Shown here: positions 1 to 9,734 of the stretch, one piece after another
Numbering within the stretch: position 1 is the stretch's first letter
How the letters are laid out: each line of letters begins with the position of its first letter
From: Maribacter arcticus
GTDB taxonomy: Bacteria > Bacteroidota > Bacteroidia > Flavobacteriales > Flavobacteriaceae
DNA: 64,000 nucleotides
Reading direction: 5' to 3'
NCBI RefSeq assembly: GCF_900167935.1
Contig: NZ_FUYL01000010.1
Location: 1 to 64,000 of the forward strand
Notes under the pieces: generated by a model
Told to the model about the DNA's origin: nothing
What the model saw: only the letters and a program-made list of their open reading frames with translations
Databases searched by the model: none
Position numbers and translations under genes: made by a program

Positions 1-492
1 TGGGTATGGTTTCTAGAGGATGCCCATTGTACTCGCTAACTATTTTTAAAACTTGAAAAAAATGAATTTTTTCTTGTCTCTGTCGGTGTGTTTCTAATAA
101 AAGTTCTCATGATGTTTATTTTTAATTGATTGATTAATAATTTTCTTATACTAACTAGACGACGGTAAATCAATTTTGTTACAGTACTATGTATAAAAAG
201 GTACTATTTTTAACATATTTAAATTCAAAAATTAATTAAATTATTGATATTCAGTTATTTGTGTCAAATTGTAAAATTTAAAATTTAACTATTAATCTTT
301 ACGAATTGCGGTTGACACCTAATTATAGTATGTTGAAGTAGGGGAAATGTGAAGCTAATAGTACTTAAAACCATAAGATTTTCAACCCTACTATGAACAG
401 TAATCTAAAGCATCTTAAAAGGAATAAGATATTTCTATCATTACATTGATAGTTTGATACGCTGATATACTTCATATTCCGAATACAAATCT
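1..492. other. AT-rich intergenic region, no gene called
   Basis: I see no convincing gene, RNA or repeat here. On the minus strand a frame is open from about position 107 to the window edge, but it has no ATG, GTG or TTG start and no recognisable family. It could be the decayed start of a gene lying outside the window. Confidence 0.5.
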
Positions 493-500
493 TATCTTTG
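493..500 (+). promoter_or_regulatory. Bacteroidota -7 box of the cold-shock-domain gene
   Basis: TATCTTTG matches the Bacteroidota -7 consensus TAnnTTTG. It would start transcription about 145-150 nt before the ATG at 653. That is a long leader compared with the 15-30 nt leaders of other genes here. The leader holds a perfect 8-bp inverted repeat (AACGAATG at 545-552, CATTCGTT at 581-588). I see no clear -33 TTG at the usual spacing. Confidence 0.5.
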
Positions 501-652
501 CAGAACTTTTAAAGGGATGCAGATGATTCTTGCAATGGCCTTACAACGAATGAAGTCATAAGTTTACTCAAGAAACCTACCATTCGTTATACACGTCACC
601 ACGTATTTCAATTCCTTTATAGTTAAATCGAGTATTATCATTAAAATTTCGA

Positions 653-1111
653 ATGGCAAAATCACAACAGACATTTAATAAAACTGAAAAAGAAAAAAAA
701 CGCTTAAAGAAGCGTGAAGAAAAAAAGAAGAAGATGCTTGCCCGTAAGGCTGCGGTAAAAGAAAGTGGTACTTCTGGTATCCCTCTTGCATATGTAGACT
801 ACAACGGTAATTTAGTAGACACTCCGCCAGACCCTTCAATGAAAGTTGAAGTAGAAGCTGAAGATATCATTCTTGGTATTCCTAAGAAGGAAGAAGGAGA
901 TGTTGAAGAATTTGATCCAGTAAGAAACGGTAAAGTTTCCTTTTTTGACACTTCAAAAGGTTTTGGTTTCATAATTGATACCGAAAATAACGAAAAATAC
1001 TTTGTTCATGTTAGTGGTCTTATAGATGAGATTATGGAAAATGACAAAGTGGCTTACGAGCTAGAAAGAGGCATGAAGGGTATGAACGCCGTTCGTGTTA
1101 AGAAGATATAG
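653..1111 (+). CDS. Cold-shock-domain protein with basic N-terminal extension
   Basis: A 152-residue predicted cytoplasmic RNA-binding protein. Residues 1-35 are an extremely Lys/Arg/Glu-rich helix, residues 36-85 an acidic linker, and residues 88-152 a complete cold-shock domain. Both nucleic-acid-binding motifs are present: RNP1 as KGFGFI and RNP2 as YFVHVS. The domain closely resembles the stand-alone CspA at 18667 (shared SGLIDEI and a similar LNAV/MNAV ending), so this is a CspA fold carrying a charged tail. A role as RNA chaperone or ribosome-associated protein is inferred from the family. The long leader suggests post-transcriptional control. The EamA gene starts 15 bp downstream and may be co-transcribed. 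Confidence 0.9.
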   Translation: MAKSQQTFNKTEKEKKRLKKREEKKKKMLARKAAVKESGTSGIPLAYVDYNGNLVDTPPDPSMKVEVEAEDIILGIPKKEEGDVEEFDPVRNGKVSFFDTSKGFGFIIDTENNEKYFVHVSGLIDEIMENDKVAYELERGMKGMNAVRVKKI

Positions 1112-1126
1112 TATCTAAAAACTCCT

Positions 1127-2062
1127 ATGGCAAAAATGCAACGCAATACTGTTTTAGTCGTGTTGTCATTTTTTGCCATTTACTTCATTTGGGGTTCTAC
1201 TTATTTATGGAATAAAATTGCAGTTACCGAACTACCCGCCTTTATGTTGGCGGGTATTCGTTTTGTAATAGCTGGTAGTTTAATTTTCATAATATCAAAA
1301 ATTTTAGGACTTCCTTTAAAAATCACCAAAAAGCAATTTAAGAATACCTTTTTTGCTGGCTTTTTGTTTCTAACCTTTGGAAATGGAGTCGTAGTTTGGG
1401 CATTAAAATACGTGGATAGTGGCTTTGCTGCACTAGAAGTTTCATCACAACCTTTAGTCGTATTGTTGATGATGCGAGTGCTACAGGGAAAAAAAATACA
1501 ACCTATGTCTGTCATCGGTGTAATTTTAGGCATAACCGGTATTTTTATTTTGGTAGGTCAGCAGGAAATTATTGCTCAAGAAGGCGCAATTTTAGGAATG
1601 GTCCTGATTTTTATATGTATGTTAAGTTGGTCTTACGGTAGTCTTTTTGTCGGTAAAGCTGATTTACCTGCTAATTTCTTTGTAAACACAGGATACCAAA
1701 TGCTTTCTAGTGGACTATCATTACTTTTAATAAGTACCTTATTTGGTGAAACATGGTCTTCACCTACACAATGGAGCACCCCTGTAATTTGGTCAATGTT
1801 ACTGTTAATTATTTTTGGAAGTATCGTAACCTTTACCGCATTCAATTATTTGTTAAGAATTGTATCGCCAGAAAAGGTGGCAACATCATCTTACGTAAAT
1901 CCGATAATTGCGATGATCTTAGGTTGGTATTTTTTAAATGAAGCTATTACATTGCAATCTGCCATTGCTTCGGTAATCTTGTTAACCGGAGTTTATTTTA
2001 TTAATACCAAAAAGAGCCTAACTATATTTTCTCGTTTCTCTGGGAAAAGAATTCCTAAATAG
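1127..2062 (+). CDS. EamA/DMT-family transporter
   Basis: A 311-residue inner-membrane protein with about ten hydrophobic segments arranged as two EamA repeats, the usual size and topology of drug/metabolite transporters (RhaT/YdcZ-like exporters). The N-terminal FAIYFIWGSTYLWNKIAV segment is the typical first helix of the family. The substrate cannot be read from sequence; amino acids, metabolites or drugs are all possible. It lies 15 bp behind the cold-shock-domain gene. Its last 8 bp overlap the end of the convergent pseudouridine synthase gene, so no terminator separates the two. Confidence 0.9.
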   Translation: MAKMQRNTVLVVLSFFAIYFIWGSTYLWNKIAVTELPAFMLAGIRFVIAGSLIFIISKILGLPLKITKKQFKNTFFAGFLFLTFGNGVVVWALKYVDSGFAALEVSSQPLVVLLMMRVLQGKKIQPMSVIGVILGITGIFILVGQQEIIAQEGAILGMVLIFICMLSWSYGSLFVGKADLPANFFVNTGYQMLSSGLSLLLISTLFGETWSSPTQWSTPVIWSMLLLIIFGSIVTFTAFNYLLRIVSPEKVATSSYVNPIIAMILGWYFLNEAITLQSAIASVILLTGVYFINTKKSLTIFSRFSGKRIPK

Positions 2063-2639
2063 ATTCTAAATTTATTGATGTTGGTAATACATCACCAGGA
2101 ACCATCGTTTCCAAATCAATTCTTCCAATACGTATTCGAACTAAGCGTACCGTTGGAAAACCCACTGCAGCCGTCATTTTTCTGATTTGTCTAAATTTTC
2201 CTTCCTTTATAGTTATACTTATCCATGAGGTTGGTCTATGCCTTCCTATTCTTAAAGATGAATGAGCTTCTGGCAGGGTAGGTGCAATTTTTAAATACTT
2301 CACCATACATGGTTTAGTGATATATTTTTCACCAAAGATTCCTATGCTAACTCCTTCAGACAACTTCTCTAATTCTTGAGAAGAAATCAATCCATCTAAT
2401 TGTACTATATATTCTTTTTCAATTCCTGAACTGTTAATAGTATCACTTAATTTTCCATCAGTAGTCATCAGTAAAAGTCCTTCTGATTTTTCATCCAATC
2501 TACCTATTGGCATTATTCCTTGAGGAAAGTCATAAAGTTCATTTAGAAAACGTTTTTTGCGTAATTGGCGATCTTCACCTGAGGTTATTTGACTCAACAT
2601 ACCAAAGGGTTTATTTACTATAAAATGGTAATGTTTCAT
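2055..2639 (-). CDS. rluE: RluE-like 23S rRNA pseudouridine synthase
   Basis: A 194-residue RsuA/RluB/E/F-family pseudouridine synthase. It opens with the HFIVNKPFGMLSQ strand, carries the catalytic GRLD motif (Asp49) followed by SEGLLLMTTDG, and ends with the family's GKFRQIRKMTAAVGFPTVRLVR block. There is no S4 domain, which matches RluE (modifies a single uridine of 23S rRNA). I chose the ATG at 2639 because homologues start at this point and the longer upstream frame (to 2765) is not family-like. It also runs into the promoter of the divergent helicase. The exact target uridine is inferred from family similarity only. Confidence 0.8.
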   Translation of the reverse strand: MKHYHFIVNKPFGMLSQITSGEDRQLRKKRFLNELYDFPQGIMPIGRLDEKSEGLLLMTTDGKLSDTINSSGIEKEYIVQLDGLISSQELEKLSEGVSIGIFGEKYITKPCMVKYLKIAPTLPEAHSSLRIGRHRPTSWISITIKEGKFRQIRKMTAAVGFPTVRLVRIRIGRIDLETMVPGDVLPTSINLESI

Positions 2640-2731
2640 TTTTATACTATAATTGGTCGATAATCGTTTACCAATGGTCGCAAAAGATACCCTTTTTAAC
2701 TCATGAATTAGTAATCTACTAGGGAGAATGT

Positions 2732-2739
2732 TACCTTTG
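2732..2739 (+). promoter_or_regulatory. -7 box of the helicase gene
   Basis: TACCTTTG fits TAnnTTTG and would give a leader of about 15 nt before the ATG at 2760. Its position inside the upstream extension of the divergent pseudouridine synthase frame argues that the extension is not coding. Confidence 0.55.
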
Positions 2740-2759
2740 TAGCCTCCAGAAAAGATTTT

Positions 2760-4313
2760 ATGCAAGAGACTGTTTTTGAATTACAGGATAGGAAGACCGA
2801 TAAAGAACTATACAGCTACCAACAGGGAGCCATTCAACAAATTTTTGACAAGTTCGATTCAGAACGAGATGATTATCACCTATTGTACCAATTACCTACA
2901 GGTGGTGGTAAAACAGTGATTTTTTCTGAAATGGTACGGCAATATTTAAAGAACCATAATAAAAAGGTTCTGGTAATGACGCACCGTATCGAGCTTTGCA
3001 ACCAAACATCAAAAATGCTTACAAGCTTTGGTGTTGTAAATAAGGTAGTAAATAGCAAAGCCAATTTAGACGATCAAGAACGCTATAGCTGCTACGTAGC
3101 CATGGTTGAAACATTGAATAATAGGTTGAACGACGGCCAATTAGATATATCAGATGTCGGACTTGTAATTATTGATGAGGCACACTACAACTCCTTTACC
3201 AAACTATTTAAGTTTTTTGAAAATTCTTTTGTTTTAGGTGTAACGGCAACTCCGTTAAGCTCGAACAAAGATTTGCCTATGAACAAAAACTACGATGAGC
3301 TTATACCTGGCGAATCTATAGAGAATTTGATTGCTAATGATTTCTTGGCAAGGGCAGAGGTTTTTCAATATGACATGGGGCTAACTTCTTTAGAAATAGG
3401 CTCTAACGGTGATTATACGGTAAAATCATCGGCAGATTTATATACGAGTCCTGCGATGTTAAATAAGTTGTTGGAAGCTCACACAAAGCACTCTAAGGGT
3501 AAAAAGACCTTGATTTTCAATAATGGTATTGAAACATCGATACAAGTTTATCATACTTTTCAAGCAGCAGGTCTCCCAATCATGCACCTTGATAATACAG
3601 CGACCAAAAAACAGCGTAAGCAAATTTTAAAGTGGTTTAGAGAAACACCTGATGCTATTTTAACTTCGGTTAGTATATTGACTACAGGTTTTGATGAACC
3701 AACTATCGACACGATTATTCTTAATAGGGCAACAAAATCACTTACTCTTTATTACCAAATGATTGGTAGGGGGTCTAGGATTTTAAATAATAAATCGAAA
3801 TTTACGGTTATCGATTTAGGTAACAACAAATATCGTTTCGGACCATGGGGTGCCGATTTAGATTGGGGTGCTATCTTTAAGTCGCCTAATTTCTACATGG
3901 ACCGTATTCGTGATGATGAGGATATCGAAAGCGATTTTAAACTTGATTTATCTGACGAAGTAAAAGAGGAATTTAAAAATTCGAAGGAAACGTATTTTGA
4001 CATTAAAGACATCTATGAAACAGCAACATTTGCTGGTGATTCCTCTAAAGTGGTGTTAGAACGCTCAATTGCTCATCACGCTTATATGTGTATTGAGAAC
4101 AGTGAAGATGTTTATGATGCTTTGGCACTGGCTAAATTATTAAAAGAGGATATTGACAACCGTATACATGTCTATGGTAAATGTATCAGCAAGAGTACTT
4201 ATAATTTCTTAAGCTGGTTAAAAGATGATTATCAAAAGAAATTAAATGCTTACCTGCGCGAGAATTTTGATACCGTTTTTGAAGATATTCATGGACATCC
4301 ACCTGAGGATTAA
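2760..4313 (+). CDS. Superfamily 2 DEAH-type helicase
   Basis: A 517-residue ATP-dependent helicase of the SSL2/type III restriction-like SF2 class. Motif I is LPTGGGKT (about 45-52), motif II is DEAH (139-142), motif III is TATP, and motif VI is QMIGRGSR. Both RecA-like domains are complete. The C-terminal ~130 residues are a charged helical region without a motif I can name. The exact substrate (DNA repair, R-loops or RNA) cannot be read from sequence. No methylase or specificity subunit lies nearby, so a restriction role is unlikely. It is expressed divergently from rluE. Confidence 0.85.
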   Translation: MQETVFELQDRKTDKELYSYQQGAIQQIFDKFDSERDDYHLLYQLPTGGGKTVIFSEMVRQYLKNHNKKVLVMTHRIELCNQTSKMLTSFGVVNKVVNSKANLDDQERYSCYVAMVETLNNRLNDGQLDISDVGLVIIDEAHYNSFTKLFKFFENSFVLGVTATPLSSNKDLPMNKNYDELIPGESIENLIANDFLARAEVFQYDMGLTSLEIGSNGDYTVKSSADLYTSPAMLNKLLEAHTKHSKGKKTLIFNNGIETSIQVYHTFQAAGLPIMHLDNTATKKQRKQILKWFRETPDAILTSVSILTTGFDEPTIDTIILNRATKSLTLYYQMIGRGSRILNNKSKFTVIDLGNNKYRFGPWGADLDWGAIFKSPNFYMDRIRDDEDIESDFKLDLSDEVKEEFKNSKETYFDIKDIYETATFAGDSSKVVLERSIAHHAYMCIENSEDVYDALALAKLLKEDIDNRIHVYGKCISKSTYNFLSWLKDDYQKKLNAYLRENFDTVFEDIHGHPPED

Positions 4314-4427
4314 GTTACCACAAACAAATATTTATTTTTTTATCTCACACTAGTTTTGCTTTGATGCTAACATTGGTTTGAATATTATTATATATTTAAC
4401 CAGTAAGACCTTCAAAACCACCTTAAG

Positions 4428-6065
4428 ATGAGATTTTTATATCTATTTCTTTTACTTCCCATACTTAGTTGTCAAACACCTGTAACATATGATATTGTCT
4501 TGCAGAACACCACCATCTATGATGGAAGTGGTGAAGCACCCTATCTAGGTGATATTGGCATAAATGCCGACACAATTGCTGTCATTGGAAAACCAAATAG
4601 TTTAAAAGGTGAAAATATCGTAGCTCTCGACGAATTGGCAACCGCTCCCGGTTTTATCAACATGCTAAGTTGGGCGAATGTAGCGTTACTGGAGGACGGA
4701 AGATCACAAAGCGACATACGTCAAGGGGTTACGCTAGAAGTTATGGGTGAAGGTAGTTCAATGGGCCCTTTAACAGAAGAAATGAAAACGGCTATGAAAG
4801 AAGGCCAGGTCGATATCAATTTTGATATTCCATGGACTACACTAGGGGAGTATTTAACACATTTGGAACAAAAAGGAGTTTCTCCAAATATAGCTTCATT
4901 TGTAGGCAATGGTACCTTAAGACAACACGTTATTGGTTTTGAAAATAGACCTGCAACACAGAGTGAATTGGAACAGATGAAGCAATTGACGCAGGAAGCT
5001 ATGGAACAAGGTGCCGTAGGCATTTCCAGTTCCTTGCTATATGCTCCTAGCAGTTATGCGAATACTGAAGAGTTAATTGAGCTTGCTAAAGTAGCAGGCA
5101 AATATAATGGCATGTATATTTCCCATATTCGTGATGAAGGAAATAAATTATTAGAAAGTCTTGATGAGCTAATTCAGATAAGTAAAGAAGCCAATATTGC
5201 TGCTGAAGTTTATCATCTGAAAGCATCAGCCAAACCTAACTGGTACAAATTAGATTTGGCATTGGCAAAAATTGACTCCGCCCGCAGTGCTGGACTCCCC
5301 ATTACCGCAGATATCTATACCTATAATGCAAGTTCAACAGGATTGCACGTGCAATTACCTGATTGGGTACGTGAAGGTGGTATTGACACCATGTTAGAGC
5401 GATTACAAGATTCTGAGAATAGAAAACGAGCTATTAAAGAACTAGAATTTAGAAATGCACCAGAAACCATTCTTTTTGTAGGTTTTAAAAATGAGGCGTT
5501 ACGTAAGTATATGGGCAAGTACTTACCTGAAGTGGCTCAGGAATTGGGCAAAAGTGTGGAGGAAACCTTGGTTAATCTAATTATTGAAGATGGAAGTCGC
5601 ATTCAAGTGGTCTATTTTTCAATGTCTGAAGAAAACATACAAAAGAAAATGGCAGTGCCATGGATTAGTTTTTGCTCCGATGCCGGCTCGTATACCAATG
5701 AAGGGGTTTTTATAAAGCAAAGTACGCATCCTAGAGCTTACGGTTCCTTTATTCGTGTTTTAGGAAAATTCGCTCGTGACGAGCAAGTCATCACCTTGGC
5801 TGAAGGTATACGAAAACTGTCTGCCTTACCCGCAGAAAACTTAAAGCTTAAAAAACGGGGAAGCTTAATTTCTGGTAATTTTGCAGATATCGTAGTCTTT
5901 GATCCGGATAAAGTAACCGACAAAGCCACCTTTACCGATCCACATCAATATGCAGAAGGGGTGATTCATGTATTTGTGAATGGCACTGCAGTATTAAAAA
6001 ATGGCGAGCATACCGGCGCCACACCTGGTAGGTTTGTGAAAGGGCCGGGGTATACTGGGAAATAG
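4428..6065 (+). CDS. D-aminoacylase-like amidohydrolase lipoprotein with altered metal site
   Basis: A 545-residue exported lipoprotein: a short hydrophobic signal ends in LPILSC with Cys15 as lipidation site. The rest is an amidohydrolase of the N-acyl-D-amino-acid deacylase (D-aminoacylase) family. The expected metal-binding HxH after PGFI is LSW here (residues 80-82), and the Cys-containing NCG segment is EGS. Later ligands remain: His233 (SHIRDEG), His263 (YHLKA) and the catalytic Asp418 (SDAG). The C-terminal SGNFADIVVFDP strand is typical of the family. It is probably located on the periplasmic or outer face of an envelope membrane. Catalysis may use a single metal or a different chemistry. 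It appears to be monocistronic. Confidence 0.8.
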   Translation: MRFLYLFLLLPILSCQTPVTYDIVLQNTTIYDGSGEAPYLGDIGINADTIAVIGKPNSLKGENIVALDELATAPGFINMLSWANVALLEDGRSQSDIRQGVTLEVMGEGSSMGPLTEEMKTAMKEGQVDINFDIPWTTLGEYLTHLEQKGVSPNIASFVGNGTLRQHVIGFENRPATQSELEQMKQLTQEAMEQGAVGISSSLLYAPSSYANTEELIELAKVAGKYNGMYISHIRDEGNKLLESLDELIQISKEANIAAEVYHLKASAKPNWYKLDLALAKIDSARSAGLPITADIYTYNASSTGLHVQLPDWVREGGIDTMLERLQDSENRKRAIKELEFRNAPETILFVGFKNEALRKYMGKYLPEVAQELGKSVEETLVNLIIEDGSRIQVVYFSMSEENIQKKMAVPWISFCSDAGSYTNEGVFIKQSTHPRAYGSFIRVLGKFARDEQVITLAEGIRKLSALPAENLKLKKRGSLISGNFADIVVFDPDKVTDKATFTDPHQYAEGVIHVFVNGTAVLKNGEHTGATPGRFVKGPGYTGK

Positions 6066-6121
6066 ATTTCAAGTCAAGCAATTATTTTTGTTGACGGTTT
6101 CTATTAGTTGATTTTGAAAAA

Positions 6122-7369
6122 ATGGAAAAGAAAAATACCAAAATTGCAATTATAGGAGCAGGAATAAGCGGACTTATTGCTGCTTTAAGGCTTGAGAAAG
6201 ATGGATTTTCACCCATTATTTACGAAAAAAGCGATAGGGCTGGAGGCCGAGTAAAAACAGATATTGTTGAAGGTTATCAATTAGACCGCGGATTTCAAGT
6301 ATTGTTAGATGCCTACCCTAAGGCGCAAGAATATCTTGATTATACGGACTTAGAACTTCAGCAATTTTTACCAGGAGCACAAATTTTTAATCAGGGTAAA
6401 AGCACCGTTCTCGGTGATCCGTTGCGAAGCCTGCAACTTTTACTACCCACACTTTCATCAACTATCGGGGATTTTTCAGATAAGTTGAAAATTCTCAAAT
6501 TAAATTCAACTTTAAAGAAAAAATCGCTTGAAGACATTTTTAACGAAGATGAAACAACAACACTTGATTTCTTAAAATCAAAAGGGTTCTCTAATGAAAT
6601 AATTGAACAGTTTTTTAGACCTTTTTTTTCAGGTATATTTTTAGAACATAACTTAGAAACCTCTTCTAGAATGTTTCAATTTGTCTATAAAATGTTCGGA
6701 ACAGGAAATGCAGTATTGCCTAAAGCAGGTATTGAGGCGATTCCGAAACAACTGGAACAGCAACTTAAACGAACTATAATAAAATTTAATACTGCTGTTG
6801 AAAGTGTAACGGATAATGGAATTAGATTTACTGATAAGAAGGAGGTACAGCCAGACTATGTAATTATTGCCACAGATGCTTCTCCATTAGTACCTAACTT
6901 ACGAAAACAGCAATTAGACTGGCATTCATCAGATACATTATACTTCACCACTAAGACTAGAAAAATTCAGAAACCATTAATTGGTTTAATTTCAGATAAG
7001 GAGGCATTGATTAATAATATTTTTTATTATACATCAATTAAAACTGAACATAAAGGAGGAGAAGAACTTCTATCTGTTACTGTTGTAAAAGAGCACAAGT
7101 TGAGTGAGTACGAACTCATACAGAAAGTAAAAGATGATTTAAAAACATTCTGCGGTATTACTACTGAACGTTACTTAAAACATTACCCCATTAAAATGGC
7201 ATTACCTCAGTTGAATAACCTTCGGTATAGTTTAATGCCTTCTGAAACTCGACTTACAGAACGTATGTTTTTGGCCGGAGATTATTTGCTGAATGGGTCT
7301 TTGAATGCTGCAATGATATCAGGTGAAATGGCCGCTATAGGGGTAATTCAAACGATAGAAAAGACATAG
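6122..7369 (+). CDS. FAD-dependent amine oxidase/protoporphyrinogen-oxidase-like protein
   Basis: A 415-residue flavoprotein. The N-terminal Rossmann motif is GAGISG (12-17), followed by the E-K-S and GGRVKTD signature that binds FAD in flavin-containing amine oxidases and HemY-like proteins. The C-terminal LAGDYLLNGSLNAAMISGE block is the second FAD contact. No signal peptide or membrane segment is evident. The true substrate is unknown; protoporphyrinogen oxidase, carotenoid desaturase-like or amine oxidase activity are all compatible. The gene is convergent with the DUF5916 gene, with only 4 bp between the stops. Confidence 0.85.
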   Translation: MEKKNTKIAIIGAGISGLIAALRLEKDGFSPIIYEKSDRAGGRVKTDIVEGYQLDRGFQVLLDAYPKAQEYLDYTDLELQQFLPGAQIFNQGKSTVLGDPLRSLQLLLPTLSSTIGDFSDKLKILKLNSTLKKKSLEDIFNEDETTTLDFLKSKGFSNEIIEQFFRPFFSGIFLEHNLETSSRMFQFVYKMFGTGNAVLPKAGIEAIPKQLEQQLKRTIIKFNTAVESVTDNGIRFTDKKEVQPDYVIIATDASPLVPNLRKQQLDWHSSDTLYFTTKTRKIQKPLIGLISDKEALINNIFYYTSIKTEHKGGEELLSVTVVKEHKLSEYELIQKVKDDLKTFCGITTERYLKHYPIKMALPQLNNLRYSLMPSETRLTERMFLAGDYLLNGSLNAAMISGEMAAIGVIQTIEKT

Positions 7370-7373
7370 TATA

Positions 7374-9545
7374 TTAATTATTTAACCAATAGGTGAATTT
7401 TAACGTAAGTCCCCAATTTCGACTTTGGTAAGGCTCTATGAAATAATTGTTGGTATAGACGATAAACAAATCGGAAGCGGGACTATAGCGCCATTGAAAA
7501 CGGGAGTTGATATTAAAATTATTGCTTTGTTCATTATACTGCAGCAAGTTGGCAAAAAAAAGTTTATTGGTAAATGTGATGTCTGCCTCGGCACCAATTA
7601 ACCAAAATTCATTGGTATTCCAAGGTGCTGGTAAATTAATGTGATTGTAATTAAGATTAGCTTTTAAACTGACATAAGGTTGAAACCTATAACCTACTTC
7701 ACTGGTTAAACTAGTTCTACTACCATCTTGATAATATCCTCCTAAACGACCTGTAAATGCATAGGTAAATAGACTTTGAGGTTTAGATTGAAACTCCCAT
7801 CCTAAGGCATTCCAATTGTGCTGACTGCCCGTTGTTAAATTTGAAATACCGAGTCCGCTAGGGTCGAATGGAGAAAGTAATTCTACGTAATCATCAGATA
7901 AAAAGAATAGTAAACTGCTACGTTTTCTAAAATCAAATTTATAAGCCAAATAAGCGGTATGATCAGTTTCTTTTAATTGTTCGTTGAAGTAATAAAATCC
8001 ATTTAATTCTGGTCCGTGGCTAAGTATTGGTCCTGCTTTCGGAAAAAATAAATGTCCTGCTTTTCCTGATAAATTCTTATAGCCTCTTCGCCGTACAAAA
8101 CCCACTTCAGCAGAATAATCGCTGCTTACCCATTCTTCTTGTAAACGTAAATTCCATTTACGACTGGTATACGCTAAATGGGCACCTTGAGTAAAGCCAC
8201 TATCATCGTCGGTAGGTGCAAAAGATTTTAGGAAAAATGCCTTTCCATTCCAAGCATTATTGGCGGAGGCGAGATTATATTCAACTCCAAGGTTTCTATT
8301 GTATTTAGAATATATATCAGTTAGAGAATCATTTTCTTGTGGGTAGTTGATAGATTGTTTGTTTACGAACATCATACCTATACTACTACGACCAAATATT
8401 TTCCTTTGCAGAGACATTACGGCAAAGTTTTGACTTGGTTGCCCTGATTCTTCAATTGGTGCTGTTTGCATATCCATGACACCTAAACGCCATTTATCAT
8501 TTAGATTCCCACTAATTCGAGCGCCTGCTTGAATAGGTACATTTAAGCCAATTCTTCGAGAGAAAAATGGTCTTATAGTTTCATATCCAAAATTCGCAAA
8601 TAAATCTCCGTTTTCTAAAAAGAACTGTCTACGCTCTGGGAAAAACAATTCGAAACGGTCAAGATTGGTTACTTGGCGATCTACTTCAACCTGTGAAAAA
8701 TCTGGATTTACGGTCAAATCAAGATTTAAAGAAGAGGTAAGACTAAATTTTATATCTCCTCCAATTTTCGCATTAGTTTTAACGACTCCACCTACTTCTT
8801 GATTTTGTTTTACATCTCCTAAAACATAAGGAATAATGGAGAAATTAGTTCCTGGAGCGGGTGGTGGGGCATCCCAAACTAAAGTGCCTGAATAAGCGAG
8901 GGAAGCGGTTGGAAATTGACGTGGGATAGGTGTCCAGCTCGATTTTTCGCTCGATTTTAAATCTAAACGGCTAAAATTTATTCCCCATTCTTTCACACCT
9001 TCTTCATATCTAATGGATTTAAAAGGTACCGCCATTTCAAAAATCCATTTCTCTTCATCACGGGTAACTTTAGATATCCATTTACTGTCCCAATTCAAGT
9101 CAATTTTTGAACCATCATACATGGTACCATCCCATTGTGCACCATACGCATTGGAGCCGAATGAAAAACCCGTAGTCTGGTTGTTGAACGGATCTAAGAA
9201 TAAAAGAAAGTTATCATTCTTGCCAAAAGAAAAATCGCGCCGTAGAGACTCTACAAAATAGTTGGCTTTAGTTGCATTGTAAAAGGTAGCTAAGAGGTAT
9301 AAATTAGTGTCATCATAGGTCATTTTTATGGTCGTAGGCTCAGTAGCTTTACGATTATCCATAGGTAGCACCATAAAGAAATCATTCGCTTCCTCGGCAT
9401 CTTGCCATGCGGCATCATTCCCTATGCCGTCAATAGTTATAGGTCCTGATGATTTTTTGATATGTAATCGGTAGTTCTCGTTTTTCTTTTGTGCATTAAT
9501 GTTGGTTAGACATAAAAAAGAAAGAAATAGGATGCAATATTTCAA
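7374..9545 (-). CDS. DUF5916 outer-membrane protein with CBM9-like domain
   Basis: A 723-residue secreted protein. A signal peptide (residues 1-18, cleavage near NINAQ) is followed by a carbohydrate-binding family 9-like domain (about 25-225) with the family's IDGIGNDAAW start. The remainder is a beta-rich region with alternating hydrophobic/aromatic residues and a terminal Trp-Leu-Asn-Asn, as in the DUF5916 outer-membrane barrel family common in Bacteroidota. Its function is not established. Polysaccharide or metabolite handling at the outer membrane is an inference from the CBM9 fold. The nearest genes are not obviously related to carbohydrate use. Confidence 0.85.
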   Translation of the reverse strand: MKYCILFLSFLCLTNINAQKKNENYRLHIKKSSGPITIDGIGNDAAWQDAEEANDFFMVLPMDNRKATEPTTIKMTYDDTNLYLLATFYNATKANYFVESLRRDFSFGKNDNFLLFLDPFNNQTTGFSFGSNAYGAQWDGTMYDGSKIDLNWDSKWISKVTRDEEKWIFEMAVPFKSIRYEEGVKEWGINFSRLDLKSSEKSSWTPIPRQFPTASLAYSGTLVWDAPPPAPGTNFSIIPYVLGDVKQNQEVGGVVKTNAKIGGDIKFSLTSSLNLDLTVNPDFSQVEVDRQVTNLDRFELFFPERRQFFLENGDLFANFGYETIRPFFSRRIGLNVPIQAGARISGNLNDKWRLGVMDMQTAPIEESGQPSQNFAVMSLQRKIFGRSSIGMMFVNKQSINYPQENDSLTDIYSKYNRNLGVEYNLASANNAWNGKAFFLKSFAPTDDDSGFTQGAHLAYTSRKWNLRLQEEWVSSDYSAEVGFVRRRGYKNLSGKAGHLFFPKAGPILSHGPELNGFYYFNEQLKETDHTAYLAYKFDFRKRSSLLFFLSDDYVELLSPFDPSGLGISNLTTGSQHNWNALGWEFQSKPQSLFTYAFTGRLGGYYQDGSRTSLTSEVGYRFQPYVSLKANLNYNHINLPAPWNTNEFWLIGAEADITFTNKLFFANLLQYNEQSNNFNINSRFQWRYSPASDLFIVYTNNYFIEPYQSRNWGLTLKFTYWLNN

Positions 9546-9734
9546 TTTAGTTTGAGATTGGTTTTAAGGCACAACTTAGTTATTTCTAATCATTTTCTAA
9601 GTAAGCTTATCATAATGTTTTTATAAAATATCTCTAGTTTTTGTTATACCCTTTAATACTAGGTTATAGGCGTAAACTGTAAGTGTTATTTAAATTATAT
9701 TGTTGTTTTGCAAACTATAGTTATAATCGAATTC

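Noticed and set aside
1..107. Minus-strand open frame running off the window start
   Set aside because: It has no ATG, GTG or TTG, is only about 35 codons within the window and shows no recognisable domain.
1201..1533. Minus-strand ORF within the EamA gene
   Set aside because: Shadow of the plus-strand coding region with no family features; similar shadows elsewhere were omitted.
2760..4313. Restriction-modification helicase subunit
   Set aside because: No methylase, specificity subunit or nuclease gene lies nearby.
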